A stretch of 64,000 bases of DNA from Oleidesulfovibrio alaskensis DSM 16109 (GCF_000482745.1 NZ_AXWQ01000004.1:482840-546839); one strand, 5' to 3'. Positions 45,882-53,862 are shown, numbered from the stretch's first letter. The notes: generated by a model not told the origin, from the sequence alone. A program made the numbers and translations.

Positions 45882-45912
45882 CACCGCCGGCCCCCAAAAG
45901 GGACCGGCGGTG
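45882..45912. terminator. Hairpin between converging hydrolase and phage cassette
   Basis: A perfect CACCGCCGG/CCGGCGGTG stem with a 13-base loop lies between the converging genes. T tracts are weak on both strands. Confidence 0.5.
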
Positions 45913-45933
45913 AAAAACATCCGGCCAGCGCGG

Positions 45934-47091
45934 TCAGCGGCTGCGCCGGTACTCAAGCAGCGCGGCCAGCGCGGCATCCTGTTCGCGCTTAAGACTGTCA
46001 TCCACAGCCACCTGCACATCAGCGGGGTACACGGCGTAATAATGCAGCTGGCCGTCTTCTCTTACCCGCATCCGCTCGGTGTATATGGTCTGCACCAGAA
46101 ACCATTCAAACTCCGGCCCGTGCCGGGGCACCCCCTTTTCCCGCAGAGCTGAAACAGCATTGCGCACCACCCCGCTGCCGCTGCCGTGACGCAGGGCCAC
46201 GCTCCACAACACATCGTGCACAGGCGGTGACAAAGCGCCCACATCGGGGATAATGCCCCGCCACAACACTTCCAGCAGCGCATCATACTGACGTTCTTTT
46301 ACAAACCGGTACTGCAGCGACCGGAACGCGGCAGCTCCGCCCTGCTCCATCCGCCGCCATGCGGCGGTAAATGCGCCGCTCCCGGCCTGAAGCCCTGAAA
46401 ACGCCGAGCGCACAGGCTGCCCCAGCCATTGTACAAACTCGTCCAGCTCTGTACTGCGGCTGCCGCGCAGCCTCCACGGACCGTACCGCATCACACCCGC
46501 CTCATGCAGGGGAACCGGAGGCGGCTGAACCTGCCCCGCCCGTTCGTACTCACCCAGAAAAGCCACCCCCAGCCCGCATGATGACGTATCTGCCATGGTG
46601 ACCCGCGCTTTGCCTGTTCCCCGCGCAAAAACAATGCGTACCTGCCCCGCGGTACGGCTTTCGCCATCATATGCACCAAAATCGCTGCGAAAGGATACCG
46701 GTGCACCGTGCAGCTCGCCCGCAGCAAGACGCCCGCGCGCACGCACCTCGCAACCGGCGGGCAACTCCGGTGCCAGCAGCCGGTCAAGGCCGGTTCCGCC
46801 ATCCGTACGCTTCACACCGTATGTACCGTCTTCTTCCGCCCCGTCGCCGCATTCGCCTGTACCGTACAATGTCACATCATACAGTCCGGCCCCGGCAGCC
46901 ACGTCCTGTTCCTGCTGCAACACGGCCGTAACCATCATCCATGCGGTACCGCAATCCTTCTGCCGCCAGACACCCTCGGGCGACCAGCCGGCATACGACG
47001 GCAGGCAAAAGCCGCACAGCAGAACGCCCATAAGACAGCCGCACCGCGCGGTACGCCGCACCATGCCGGCCAAGCTTCTGTGGTATGTCAT
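45934..47091 (-). CDS. Secreted cell-wall-hydrolase-like protein in the phage lysis cassette
   Basis: The 385-residue protein has a signal peptide (CLMGVLLCGFCLPSYA) and an N-terminal beta-rich half with several cysteines. The C-terminal half reads FVQWLGQPVRSAF, FTAAWRRMEQGGAAAF, YRFVKERQYDALLEVL, and SPPVHDVLWSVALRHGSG. That last order (F-x-x-Q/RF, then VQDVLWSTAVQHG) is the signature I know from lysozyme/chitosanase-like domains of phage and tail-associated hydrolases. Placement last in a holin-terminase cassette supports an endolysin-type role, but the catalytic acid is not identified. Confidence 0.55.
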   Translation of the reverse strand: MTYHRSLAGMVRRTARCGCLMGVLLCGFCLPSYAGWSPEGVWRQKDCGTAWMMVTAVLQQEQDVAAGAGLYDVTLYGTGECGDGAEEDGTYGVKRTDGGTGLDRLLAPELPAGCEVRARGRLAAGELHGAPVSFRSDFGAYDGESRTAGQVRIVFARGTGKARVTMADTSSCGLGVAFLGEYERAGQVQPPPVPLHEAGVMRYGPWRLRGSRSTELDEFVQWLGQPVRSAFSGLQAGSGAFTAAWRRMEQGGAAAFRSLQYRFVKERQYDALLEVLWRGIIPDVGALSPPVHDVLWSVALRHGSGSGVVRNAVSALREKGVPRHGPEFEWFLVQTIYTERMRVREDGQLHYYAVYPADVQVAVDDSLKREQDAALAALLEYRRSR

Positions 47092-47112
47092 GGAATCTCC
47101 CGGCTCCTGTAA

Positions 47113-47859
47113 TTATCCGTTCTTGTAGCCCTGTACGGTCTCCGCGGCAAGCCCGCCGCTTTCTTCCGGCTGCCACGCCTCCCCGCATGGCGCCGCGGCA
47201 CCACGCCCCCCTGCGGCGTACAGTTCTTCCAGACGCGCCAGTATTTCATCCGGCAATCCGCAGCCTTCTCCTTCAGCCTCTCCCTGACGCACGGCTCCGG
47301 CCCCTTCCTGTCCGGCGACCGTCCCCGCCGGTCCGAACAGTCCCAGCGCCCTGCACAGCATGTCCAGAGCTTTGAGCTTTGAATGCATCTTAACACGCAG
47401 GGTTCCGCCGCGGCTTGTGGTAGTTTCGGCAATTTCGGCCACGGCCGATGCATGCACCGCCGGTATGCCGCATGAGTCTTTAAGCCGCAGCGTGTTCTGC
47501 TCCCAGCTGCAGATGTCAGTCATGGAAGAAAATGCCACAGCCGCAAGCTCTTTCAGCACCTTGTCCGGCGTAGGTTCGCCGGAAAGCGCCGCAGACGCCG
47601 AAGCCTCCTGCCTTCTCTCACCCGCGCCATCCGCCGTATCCTGCGCCATGTCCCGCTCCGGCACGGGCCGCCGGTTTCCGTTTATCCCGGTCTGCTGCAA
47701 AGATTGCAGCAGACCGCGCACCTGCGGGCGCTGCAGCAGCGCCCTGCCGCTGCGCAGCGCCGATGCCGGAGCATACCCTGCTGCCAGCGCGGCCTGCCGG
47801 ACATCCCCGTGCTTCAGCCACGCACGGGCAAAAAGCTCATACCGCTCCTGCCGCTTCAC
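47113..47859 (-). CDS. terS: Phage terminase small subunit
   Basis: The 248-residue protein has an N-terminal helix-turn-helix (RYELFARAWLKHGDVRQAALAAGYAPASA, about residues 5-35), a long variable linker, a conserved core (VLKELAAVAFSSMTDICSW, SAVAEIAETTT, KMHSKLKALDMLCRALGLF) and an acidic tail. The helix-turn-helix and the KLKALDML oligomerisation segment are typical of terminase small subunits that choose the DNA to be packaged. The GTG start has GGGGGAG seven bases upstream. Its large-subunit partner is far away on the other strand. Confidence 0.85.
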   Translation of the reverse strand: MKRQERYELFARAWLKHGDVRQAALAAGYAPASALRSGRALLQRPQVRGLLQSLQQTGINGNRRPVPERDMAQDTADGAGERRQEASASAALSGEPTPDKVLKELAAVAFSSMTDICSWEQNTLRLKDSCGIPAVHASAVAEIAETTTSRGGTLRVKMHSKLKALDMLCRALGLFGPAGTVAGQEGAGAVRQGEAEGEGCGLPDEILARLEELYAAGGRGAAAPCGEAWQPEESGGLAAETVQGYKNG

Positions 47860-47863
47860 AATG

Positions 47864-48265
47864 TCACTCCCCCTGCTGTAAGATATCCTGCAAGGCTGTC
47901 TCCGTATCGCCCGCGTCACGTTTTTCCGCAGTCTGCCGCAGCAGGGCCACAGCCCGTGCATCTCCATGCGTCTGCTTTTTCCGCCACGCGGTCAGTCGCT
48001 GCTGACGCAGTTCACGCACATCCAGACGCACCTCTTCCAGCACCTGCTGCACAGCCACCACCCGTTCTTCCAGCCGTTCCACCTGTACAGCCGTTCTGCG
48101 GCCCTGTGCCAGTTCACCCGCCAGCACCCCCAGCGAGCTTTCCATCTGCTGCACCCGGTACTGCAGTGTGGCCCCCATGGCCATAACACCCGCCACGGCA
48201 GTGAACAAACCGGTGAGCGCCGTAAGCGTCACCTTCCTGTCCAGACTCCAGCCGGTACCGTTCAC
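47864..48265 (-). CDS. Membrane-anchored coiled-coil protein of the lysis cassette
   Basis: The 133-residue protein has one N-terminal transmembrane helix (about residues 12-32) and then a long coiled coil (about 38-90, QVERLEERVVAVQQVLEEV). This is the plan of an inner-membrane spanin or of small phage holin-associated proteins. No outer-membrane lipoprotein partner is seen. The GTG start overlaps the holin stop as GTGA and has AAGGAG upstream. Confidence 0.6.
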   Translation of the reverse strand: MNGTGWSLDRKVTLTALTGLFTAVAGVMAMGATLQYRVQQMESSLGVLAGELAQGRRTAVQVERLEERVVAVQQVLEEVRLDVRELRQQRLTAWRKKQTHGDARAVALLRQTAEKRDAGDTETALQDILQQGE

Positions 48266-48843
48266 GATGAGCTCCTTGCGGCGTCACGCGGCGTTACCGC
48301 CTGCCCCGGCAAAAGTGAGCCGGACAGTGTATTTCCGGAACGGGCATCTTTACGGTAAGACCCCATGGACGACCCCAGATAGTAATTGACCACTCCCCCG
48401 AATGCCGTTCCCAGTGACCCCAGCAGCAACAAGGCAGGCTCGTTGACGCTCTGCATGGCCATCACCGCGTCCAGCATCCAGAAAAAACCGCACACAACAA
48501 CCAGTGAAACAACGGCGGCAGCCCACGCCCCGCCATGTCCCGCCCGTGCCAGCGCCACCTCTCTGGCTCTGGCATCCTGCACGTTGGCCAATGCTGTCTG
48601 CAGCTGCACCTGCTGCCACTCCAGCAAACGGGCTTCATGCCGGGCCTCCAGTTCGGCCAGCTTAAGCACCGCGTCAGGGTTTTCCAGCGCGCGGGCCACT
48701 GTGTCCGGCTCTGCGGGTACCCCCAGAAAAGCCCCGAGCAGCGTTCCGGCCGCGCCGGCCACGGCACCTGCCGGGCCGCCCAGTATGCTTGCCAGCAGCG
48801 GAGCCGACTTGGCAGCCATCCTGCCCACATCTTTCCACTCCAT
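48262..48843 (-). CDS. 3TM-type phage holin
   Basis: The 193-residue protein has a hydrophobic Gly/Ala-rich N-terminal helix (about 14-40), a long amphipathic helix (EARHEARLLEWQQVQLQTAL) and two C-terminal membrane helices (about 105-125 and 133-152), ending in the conserved YYLGSSMGSYRKD. This is the 3TM_holin family. It would form holes in the inner membrane at lysis. GGGGGAAA precedes the ATG. It is the first gene of the minus-strand cassette 48843 to 45934. Confidence 0.85.
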   Translation of the reverse strand: MEWKDVGRMAAKSAPLLASILGGPAGAVAGAAGTLLGAFLGVPAEPDTVARALENPDAVLKLAELEARHEARLLEWQQVQLQTALANVQDARAREVALARAGHGGAWAAAVVSLVVVCGFFWMLDAVMAMQSVNEPALLLLGSLGTAFGGVVNYYLGSSMGSYRKDARSGNTLSGSLLPGQAVTPRDAARSSS

Positions 48844-49021
48844 GATATTTCCCCCATGTCAGGTTGATCCGGTGGCCATGCACCGGCCCGCACCTTACCC
48901 CGCCGCGGCAGGGCAAAAGCCCCGCGGCGCCACTGCGGCGTGCCCCCGGCGCTGTCCCGCCCATGTCCCGCGGCACTTGCCGCATACCGTCAGACTTTTT
49001 CATAAAAAAACGCTTCACCGG

Positions 49022-49050
49022 TTGACCTTTGGGCATACGAGCAATATACA
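49022..49050 (+). promoter_or_regulatory. Sigma-70 promoter of candidate small RNA
   Basis: TTGACC and TATACA are exactly 17 bases apart. The -10 overlaps an inverted repeat ATACAT-N10-ATGTAT (49046-49067), a possible operator. Confidence 0.65.
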
Positions 49051-49056
49051 TACAAA

Positions 49057-49260
49057 TGTGCATGTATTCCGGGCTGGCCCGGTTTCATGCCTCGCTGCGG
49101 TCATGCTCCTCCTCGCCGGCCGCAGCTGCCGGACAGTCGTTCTCCGTTGGCAGCCCCCCTATGCCTCCGGCCGTCCGGCGACACACCCTGACGACGGTCT
49201 CCCCTCCCCAAGAATGACCGTTGGCGCCGGGGCACCCAGATGCCCCGGCGCATTTTTTTT
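49057..49260 (+). ncRNA. Candidate small RNA (about 200 nt)
   Basis: The segment starts seven bases after a good promoter and ends in a textbook terminator: GCGCCGGGGCA and TGCCCCGGCGC around a six-base loop, followed by ATTTTTTTT. No convincing open frame lies inside. It runs away from the holin cassette and stops before the convergent gene at 49538. Function unknown. Confidence 0.55.
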
Positions 49261-49278
49261 GTCCGCACACGGCACCGC

Positions 49279-49315
49279 AAAAAACCCCGCACCGGAAGTA
49301 TTCCGGTGCGGGGTT
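49279..49315 (-). terminator. Terminator of the unknown gene at 49538-50002
   Basis: A perfect 15-bp stem (AACCCCGCACCGGAA and its complement) with a three-base loop is followed on the minus strand by six T residues. Confidence 0.85.
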
Positions 49316-49537
49316 GGCGCAGGCTGATACATACAATACGTCCGGGGCAGAACATCGTACCCCCTCCGCAGTCCGAAGCATCAGTAATGTTGAAGATAAT
49401 CCGTGCAGAGCTGGCAGTGTGCACCACGGCAGGCGGCATAACGGCTGCCACATGTATACCCGAAGCGGGCTGACCGCCCGGCAGGCAGTTTAAAGTCTGC
49501 CTGCGGCATGCCGCGCTGCAGGCAAGCGGGCACGCGT

Positions 49538-50002
49538 CTATCCGTGCACAGCCGCGCTGACTCCGCCCCCGCTGCCGTGCATGGCGGTGGTGCACAGGTC
49601 GAACAGCACCATCACCGGCAGCCGCACATAAAACCAGTCAGTTACCAGCGTACCGTCGGCAAAAGTCCATTCGCCCGAATGCACGAAGTAGGAAAAGAGT
49701 GCCGCCTCCATGGAAGATTCCGGCATATCCGGCCTGCGCAACACCCGTTCACGACAGAACAATGTCAGCGTTTCCAGCAGGGCAAAGCAGTTTCCGCTTT
49801 CGGCCGCTTCTGCCAGCACACTGCCGAACTGCGCGGCAAAAGGCGTTTTTGCCAGTACCGTTGCTGCGTATGCGCCGGATTGTTCGCAAATTTCCGCCAG
49901 TGCCCACTGGCACAGTCTGGCCTCGGCAGAATCGTGTTCTGCAGACCGCAGATGCCGCAACACCTGCTCCATGGCGTGTAAATTGTCCTGAATTACTGAC
50001 AT
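49538..50002 (-). CDS. Unknown cytoplasmic protein, 154 residues
   Basis: The start has a strong GGGGGAA site. The protein is helical (SVIQDNLHAMEQVLRHLRSAEHDSAEARLCQWALAEICEQ) with a C-terminal aromatic stretch (FVHSGEWTFADGTLVTDWFYVRLPVMVLFDLC). It has no signal peptide. I do not recognise a family. It has its own promoter region with a palindrome and a strong terminator, so it is likely a genuine, separately controlled gene. Confidence 0.7.
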   Translation of the reverse strand: MSVIQDNLHAMEQVLRHLRSAEHDSAEARLCQWALAEICEQSGAYAATVLAKTPFAAQFGSVLAEAAESGNCFALLETLTLFCRERVLRRPDMPESSMEAALFSYFVHSGEWTFADGTLVTDWFYVRLPVMVLFDLCTTAMHGSGGGVSAAVHG

Positions 50003-50050
50003 TTGTTCCCCCTGTGCGCGATTGTTATAAATCACATAATATAGCTTAGG

Positions 50051-50066
50051 CGTATTGTAAAATACG
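50051..50066. promoter_or_regulatory. Palindrome CGTATT-N4-AATACG
   Basis: Perfect six-base arms with a four-base spacer lie 49 bases upstream of the gene ending at 49538, within an AT-rich stretch. A dimeric repressor site is plausible. Confidence 0.45.
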
Positions 50067-50080
50067 AAAACACATACACA

Positions 50081-50101
50081 ACGGCACAGCCGTTTTTTTT
50101 T
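50081..50101 (+). terminator. Short hairpin with T tract
   Basis: ACGGC-ACA-GCCGT is followed by eight more T residues. The stem is only five base pairs and no plus-strand gene precedes it, so it may simply insulate the region. Confidence 0.4.
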
Positions 50102-50115
50102 GCACAGGAAAAATG

Positions 50116-50143
50116 TTGCTTTTATCAAAATGCGAAGTATGTT
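50116..50143 (+). promoter_or_regulatory. Candidate sigma-70 promoter
   Basis: TTGCTT and TATGTT are spaced by 16 bases, upstream of a strongly structured segment. Confidence 0.45.
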
Positions 50144-50149
50144 AGCGCT

Positions 50150-50286
50150 CAGAAATGCCCCTGAGTACGGTATCCTTCCACGGATATCGCCTGTTCATGC
50201 GGGCGTGGGCCATGCGATTCCCCCGATCACAAAAGAAACTGTCTCCCGCCTATTTCTCTTGTGAATATCGCATGGCCCTCCTTTTG
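50150..50286 (+). ncRNA. Candidate structured RNA or attenuator leader
   Basis: A small hairpin (GGTATCC...GGATATC, about 50169-50188) precedes a long one. The outer stem GGGCCATGCGAT (50207-50218) pairs exactly with ATCGCATGGCCC (50267-50278), and inside it TCACAAAAGAAA (50227-50238) pairs with TTTCTCTTGTGA (50253-50264) with one mismatch. CCTTTT follows. It is either a stand-alone RNA of about 135 nt or a leader/attenuator of the lipoprotein gene 120 bases downstream. Confidence 0.55.
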
Positions 50287-50402
50287 CCGGCTGCACACAG
50301 TTGGCTCCCCCCTATAGTCCTCTGAGGATGACCGGAACACGGCACTCAATTTGCATGCTCAGGCAGTACCCAGAGTAACGACAACTTTCCGACGGAGCCA
50401 CC

Positions 50403-51245
50403 ATGGCCGACACCAGCCGACAGTATATACGCCTTTTCATGCTTGCCGCCCTGCTCATGCTTGCTACCGCCTGCGGCAGCATACAGAGCACGCTGGACAA
50501 CGCTCCGGCAGTTCTGGACATTGATCTGGCATCACAAGGCACCCTGTACACCAATGAATGGGTGCACAGACAGGCCGAACCGCAGATAATGGTCCGCCCG
50601 CAGGAACCGCCCGACACCCCGCCGCGGGTACTGTTCGTGCCTTTCAGGATGTATCAGGACATGCGCGAAGGCAGCGCCATCGCCGAGCAGGTCTCAGGCA
50701 TTTTCTGGCAGTCGTGGCTGCAGCAGCGGACCTTCGAGGTGCTGCAGTTTGCTCCGGAGCTGGCTCCGTTTTCACCTGCACGCGGAATTGCCGCAGGCAG
50801 AGCCGCAGGCGCCGATCTGGTGGTCAGCGGGTATGTGACGCGGTTTATTGATGCAGGCACTGCCGGTGACAGCAGACTGGCCCTGCAGGTGGACATGTAC
50901 GACACATTTACAGGCGAACTGGTCTGGTCCATGGCTCATGCGGGATTTATGGAAAACACCGTAAAGCGTGACTACCTGCTGTTCACCCAGCGGAACAGAC
51001 TGCCCGCGGAACCGGTCTGGAGCATTGCCACCGTGCTGGCCGCGGATATGGCACGCCCGATTAAAGAATGGCAGGCCCCCCTGCAGGAAGAAGAGCCCGA
51101 TCCTTTTGCTCCTGCGCCGCCGGCCCCCGGCCAGATGCAGGCCGCACCGCAACCGCAAGGCCCCGTCCCGCAGGCGGATGCTGCACAAAGCAATACCATT
51201 TACGATGCCCGACCCCGGAAAGTATCCGCCCCGCGCACTTTCTAA
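50403..51245 (+). CDS. Lipoprotein, unknown function
   Basis: The 280-residue protein has a lipoprotein signal with lipobox LATAC (Cys about residue 24, followed by Gly, so probably exported to the outer membrane). The middle (about residues 75-220) resembles the TolB-N/LpoB-like fold: RVLFVPFRMYQDMREGSA, IAAGRAAGADLVVSGYVTRF, DTFTGELVWS. The tail is rich in Pro, Gln and Ala. ACGGAG lies before the ATG. It is alone on its transcript, possibly with the structured leader upstream. Confidence 0.78.
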   Translation: MADTSRQYIRLFMLAALLMLATACGSIQSTLDNAPAVLDIDLASQGTLYTNEWVHRQAEPQIMVRPQEPPDTPPRVLFVPFRMYQDMREGSAIAEQVSGIFWQSWLQQRTFEVLQFAPELAPFSPARGIAAGRAAGADLVVSGYVTRFIDAGTAGDSRLALQVDMYDTFTGELVWSMAHAGFMENTVKRDYLLFTQRNRLPAEPVWSIATVLAADMARPIKEWQAPLQEEEPDPFAPAPPAPGQMQAAPQPQGPVPQADAAQSNTIYDARPRKVSAPRTF

Positions 51246-51558
51246 CAAACAGCAAAATTCTGTAAATCAGAGATGTTAGATTGCACAGATCATCATAGAC
51301 CGGCGCGTTGTCAGTGACCGGTCACAGCCATAAATCAGTAACACATCCTGATAAGCCTTTTCAGGGCTTGCAATCCGCCCTTTCAATCCTATATTACCTG
51401 CGGTACAAACTTGTTTTTCTGACGCACTCAGAAACACGAAAAGCCCCATACATTTTTTTTCGCAGGGTATTCCTGCTGTGTCGGTGGCTGCACGCAGCGG
51501 CCAAACGATGCGTGTTTACGCGGAATGATTCGGGCTTTCATGCATACCAGGAGACATA
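51246..51558. other. Upstream region of the heme cluster
   Basis: These 313 bases probably contain the ahbC promoter. Short AT-rich boxes are present but I cannot assign a -35/-10 pair confidently. No gene is seen. Confidence 0.4.
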
Positions 51559-52743
51559 ATGATAGGCATTTCAAAGCTGTACTGTGGACAGGTTGAACCC
51601 TCCGACGCGCTGCGCTACGGACGAGAATCGGGCAAAATGCCCTCGCACCTGCTTCAGTTCTCCAAAGACAAAAAGCCCGTGGTTGTGTGGAACATGACCC
51701 GCCGCTGCAACCTGAAGTGTGTTCACTGCTACGCTCAGGCCGTGGACCCCGAAGGCAACGACGAAATCAGCACCGAACAGGGCAAAGAGATCATCCGCGA
51801 TCTGGCCCAGTACGGCGCACCGGTCATGCTGTTTTCCGGCGGCGAGCCGCTGGTGCGCAAAGACCTTGTGGAGCTGGCCAAATTTGCCACCGAACAGGGC
51901 ATGAGAGCGGTTATATCCACCAACGGCACGCTGATTACCAAAGAAAAAGCCCGCGAGCTGAAGGAAGTGGGACTTTCGTACGTGGGGATTTCCCTTGACG
52001 GTATGGAAGAGGTGCACAACAAATTCCGCGGTGTGCCCAACAGCTTTAAAAAAGCGCTCGAAGGCATTGAAAACTGTAAGGCCGAAGGGCTGAAAGTGGG
52101 CCTGCGCTTTACTATCAACAAGCGTAATGCACCGGAAGTTCCCAAAATATTTGACCTCATCAAAGAACTGGAAATACCCAGAATCTGCTTTTACCATCTG
52201 GTATATTCCGGCCGCGGCAGCGAACTGATCAAGGAAGATCTTGATCATGCCGAAACCCGTGCCATGGTTGACCTTATCATGGACCGCACCCGCCAGCTCT
52301 TTGAAGAAGGCCACCCTAAAGAAGTGCTGACCGTGGACAACCACGCCGACGGCCCCTATGTGTGGATGCGCATGCTCAAGGAAGACCCCAAGCGTGCCGC
52401 TGAAGTATTCGAGCTGCTGCAGTACAACGAAGGCAACAACTCCGGCCGCGGCATCGGCTGCATCAGCTGGGACGGCACGGTGCATCCCGACCAGTTCTGG
52501 CGCAACAAGGTTTTCGGCAACGTGCTGGAACGTCCTTTCTCGGAAATTTGGGACGACCCCGAAATCGAGCTGCTGGCAAAGCTGAAAGACAAAAAACAGC
52601 ATGTCACCGGCCGCTGCGCCCAGTGCCGCTTCCTCAATATCTGCGGCGGCAACTTCCGCGCCCGTGCCGAATCCTACTACGGCGATGTGTGGGCTCCCGA
52701 TCCGGCCTGCTTCCTCACCGACGAGGAAATCGGCATCAAATAG
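51559..52743 (+). CDS. ahbC: AhbC, 12,18-didecarboxysiroheme deacetylase (radical SAM)
   Basis: The 394-residue protein is a radical SAM enzyme with the cluster motif CNLKCVHC (about residues 50-57) and a C-terminal SPASM-like cysteine set (CAQCRFLNICGG). The N-terminus MIGISKLYCG and EPSDALRYGR are the signature of the NirJ1/AhbC branch. AhbC removes acetate side chains from didecarboxysiroheme to give Fe-coproporphyrin III in the alternative heme pathway used by sulfate reducers and many archaea. hemB and ahbD follow. GGAGACATA precedes the ATG. Confidence 0.88.
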   Translation: MIGISKLYCGQVEPSDALRYGRESGKMPSHLLQFSKDKKPVVVWNMTRRCNLKCVHCYAQAVDPEGNDEISTEQGKEIIRDLAQYGAPVMLFSGGEPLVRKDLVELAKFATEQGMRAVISTNGTLITKEKARELKEVGLSYVGISLDGMEEVHNKFRGVPNSFKKALEGIENCKAEGLKVGLRFTINKRNAPEVPKIFDLIKELEIPRICFYHLVYSGRGSELIKEDLDHAETRAMVDLIMDRTRQLFEEGHPKEVLTVDNHADGPYVWMRMLKEDPKRAAEVFELLQYNEGNNSGRGIGCISWDGTVHPDQFWRNKVFGNVLERPFSEIWDDPEIELLAKLKDKKQHVTGRCAQCRFLNICGGNFRARAESYYGDVWAPDPACFLTDEEIGIK

Positions 52744-52752
52744 CCAACTTTC

Positions 52753-52792
52753 CGCTCCGGCGTGCCAGAACGGGCAGGCCGGAGCGTTTTTT
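52753..52792 (+). terminator. Terminator between ahbC and hemB
   Basis: CGCTCCGGC pairs with GCCGGAGCG around a 16-base loop and is followed by six T residues. It falls inside what would otherwise be one heme operon. Confidence 0.85.
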
Positions 52793-52854
52793 ACTGCTGC
52801 CTGCAAGTGCAGCAACAGCAAGCCAATTGCAACAGAACCAAAGGAGCAGACACG

Positions 52855-53850
52855 GTGTCTGATTTTTTCCGGGGCAGAAGGTTGCGCCGCAACGCCCCCA
52901 TGAGGGAACTTGTACGCGAGCATGACATTTCCGCCCGTCATCTCGTCATGCCCTATTTTGTGGTGGAAACCGATGACGCCGGCTTCCGCAAGCCTATCAC
53001 CTCCATGCCCGGCATTTTTCAGCTGTCGCTTGCCGAGCTGGAAAAAGACGTGGCCGAAGCCGTGGCACTGGGCATGCGTTCCGTTATTCTTTTCGGCATT
53101 CCGGCGGTAAAAGATTACAAAGGCTCGGAAGCATACAACCACGACGGCATTGTCCAGAAAGCCATACGCCGGCTGAAAGAGCGCTTTGCGGATCTTCTGG
53201 TAATCACCGATGTGTGTCTGTGCGAATATACCAGCCACGGTCACTGCGGACTGCTGCGGCAGGGCGACACCACCGGTGAAGTGCACAATGACCCTACCCT
53301 GACCCTGCTGGCCAAGGCTGCGGTTTCGCACGCCGAGGCAGGAGCCGACATCGTGGCCCCATCGGACATGATGGACGGGCGTGTGCTGGCCATCCGCGAA
53401 GCGCTGGATGCCAACGGCTTTTCACATATTCCCGTCATGTCCTACGCCGTCAAATACGCCAGCGCCTTTTACGGCCCCTTCCGCGAGGCGGCCGAATCCA
53501 CCCCCCAGCACGGCGACCGCAAGACCTATCAGATGGACCCGGCCAACAGCCGCGAGGCCATGCGCGAAGCCGCGGCAGACGTGGCGGAGGGAGCAGACTT
53601 CCTCATTGTCAAACCTGCCGGTCCTTACATGGACATCATCCGCATGGTACGGGACAGCTTTGACCTGCCCGTTGCCGCCTATCAGGTCAGCGGCGAGTAT
53701 TCCATGATCAAGGCTGCCGCCATCAACGACTGGATTGACGGCGACAAAGTGGCCATGGAGTCCCTTACGGGCCTGCGCCGCGCCGGTGCGGATATCATCA
53801 TCAGTTATCTGACTGTGGAAATGCTGCGCAAAAAGCTTGTTTCCGCATAA
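52855..53850 (+). CDS. hemB: Porphobilinogen synthase (delta-aminolevulinic acid dehydratase)
   Basis: HemB joins two aminolevulinates into porphobilinogen. The 331-residue protein starts at a GTG (RBS AAGGAG, spacing 8) with FRGRRLRRNAPMRELVRE, the family opening. The zinc/metal site stretch is TDVCLCEYTSHGHCG, and the two Schiff-base lysines lie in MSYAVKYASAFYG and LIVKPAGPYMD. It supplies the precursor for siroheme and thus for both dissimilatory sulfite reductase cofactor and heme. Confidence 0.97.
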   Translation: MSDFFRGRRLRRNAPMRELVREHDISARHLVMPYFVVETDDAGFRKPITSMPGIFQLSLAELEKDVAEAVALGMRSVILFGIPAVKDYKGSEAYNHDGIVQKAIRRLKERFADLLVITDVCLCEYTSHGHCGLLRQGDTTGEVHNDPTLTLLAKAAVSHAEAGADIVAPSDMMDGRVLAIREALDANGFSHIPVMSYAVKYASAFYGPFREAAESTPQHGDRKTYQMDPANSREAMREAAADVAEGADFLIVKPAGPYMDIIRMVRDSFDLPVAAYQVSGEYSMIKAAAINDWIDGDKVAMESLTGLRRAGADIIISYLTVEMLRKKLVSA

Positions 53851-53862
53851 AACGCAATGCTC

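Larger units (their letters stand above)
48844..49537. other. Intergenic region with candidate small RNA
   Basis: No protein gene is supported. The region contains a plus-strand promoter and terminator that bracket about 200 bases (listed as ncRNA), and a minus-strand terminator for the gene at 49538. The promoter for the holin cassette must lie between about 48844 and 49020. Confidence 0.6.
50003..50402. other. Divergent region with palindrome and structured RNA
   Basis: The left half is AT-rich and would hold the promoter of the unknown minus-strand gene. The right half holds a plus-strand promoter and a long two-part hairpin, listed separately. No protein gene is seen. Confidence 0.6.

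Noticed and set aside
49029..49217. 62-codon frame within the candidate small RNA
   Set aside because: There is no ribosome site and no conserved character. The promoter and terminator fit an RNA better.
51571..53331. 586-codon open frame antisense to ahbC and hemB
   Set aside because: The plus strand encodes two clearly recognised enzymes with ribosome sites and motifs. The antisense frame has no family character and arises from GC-rich codon bias.
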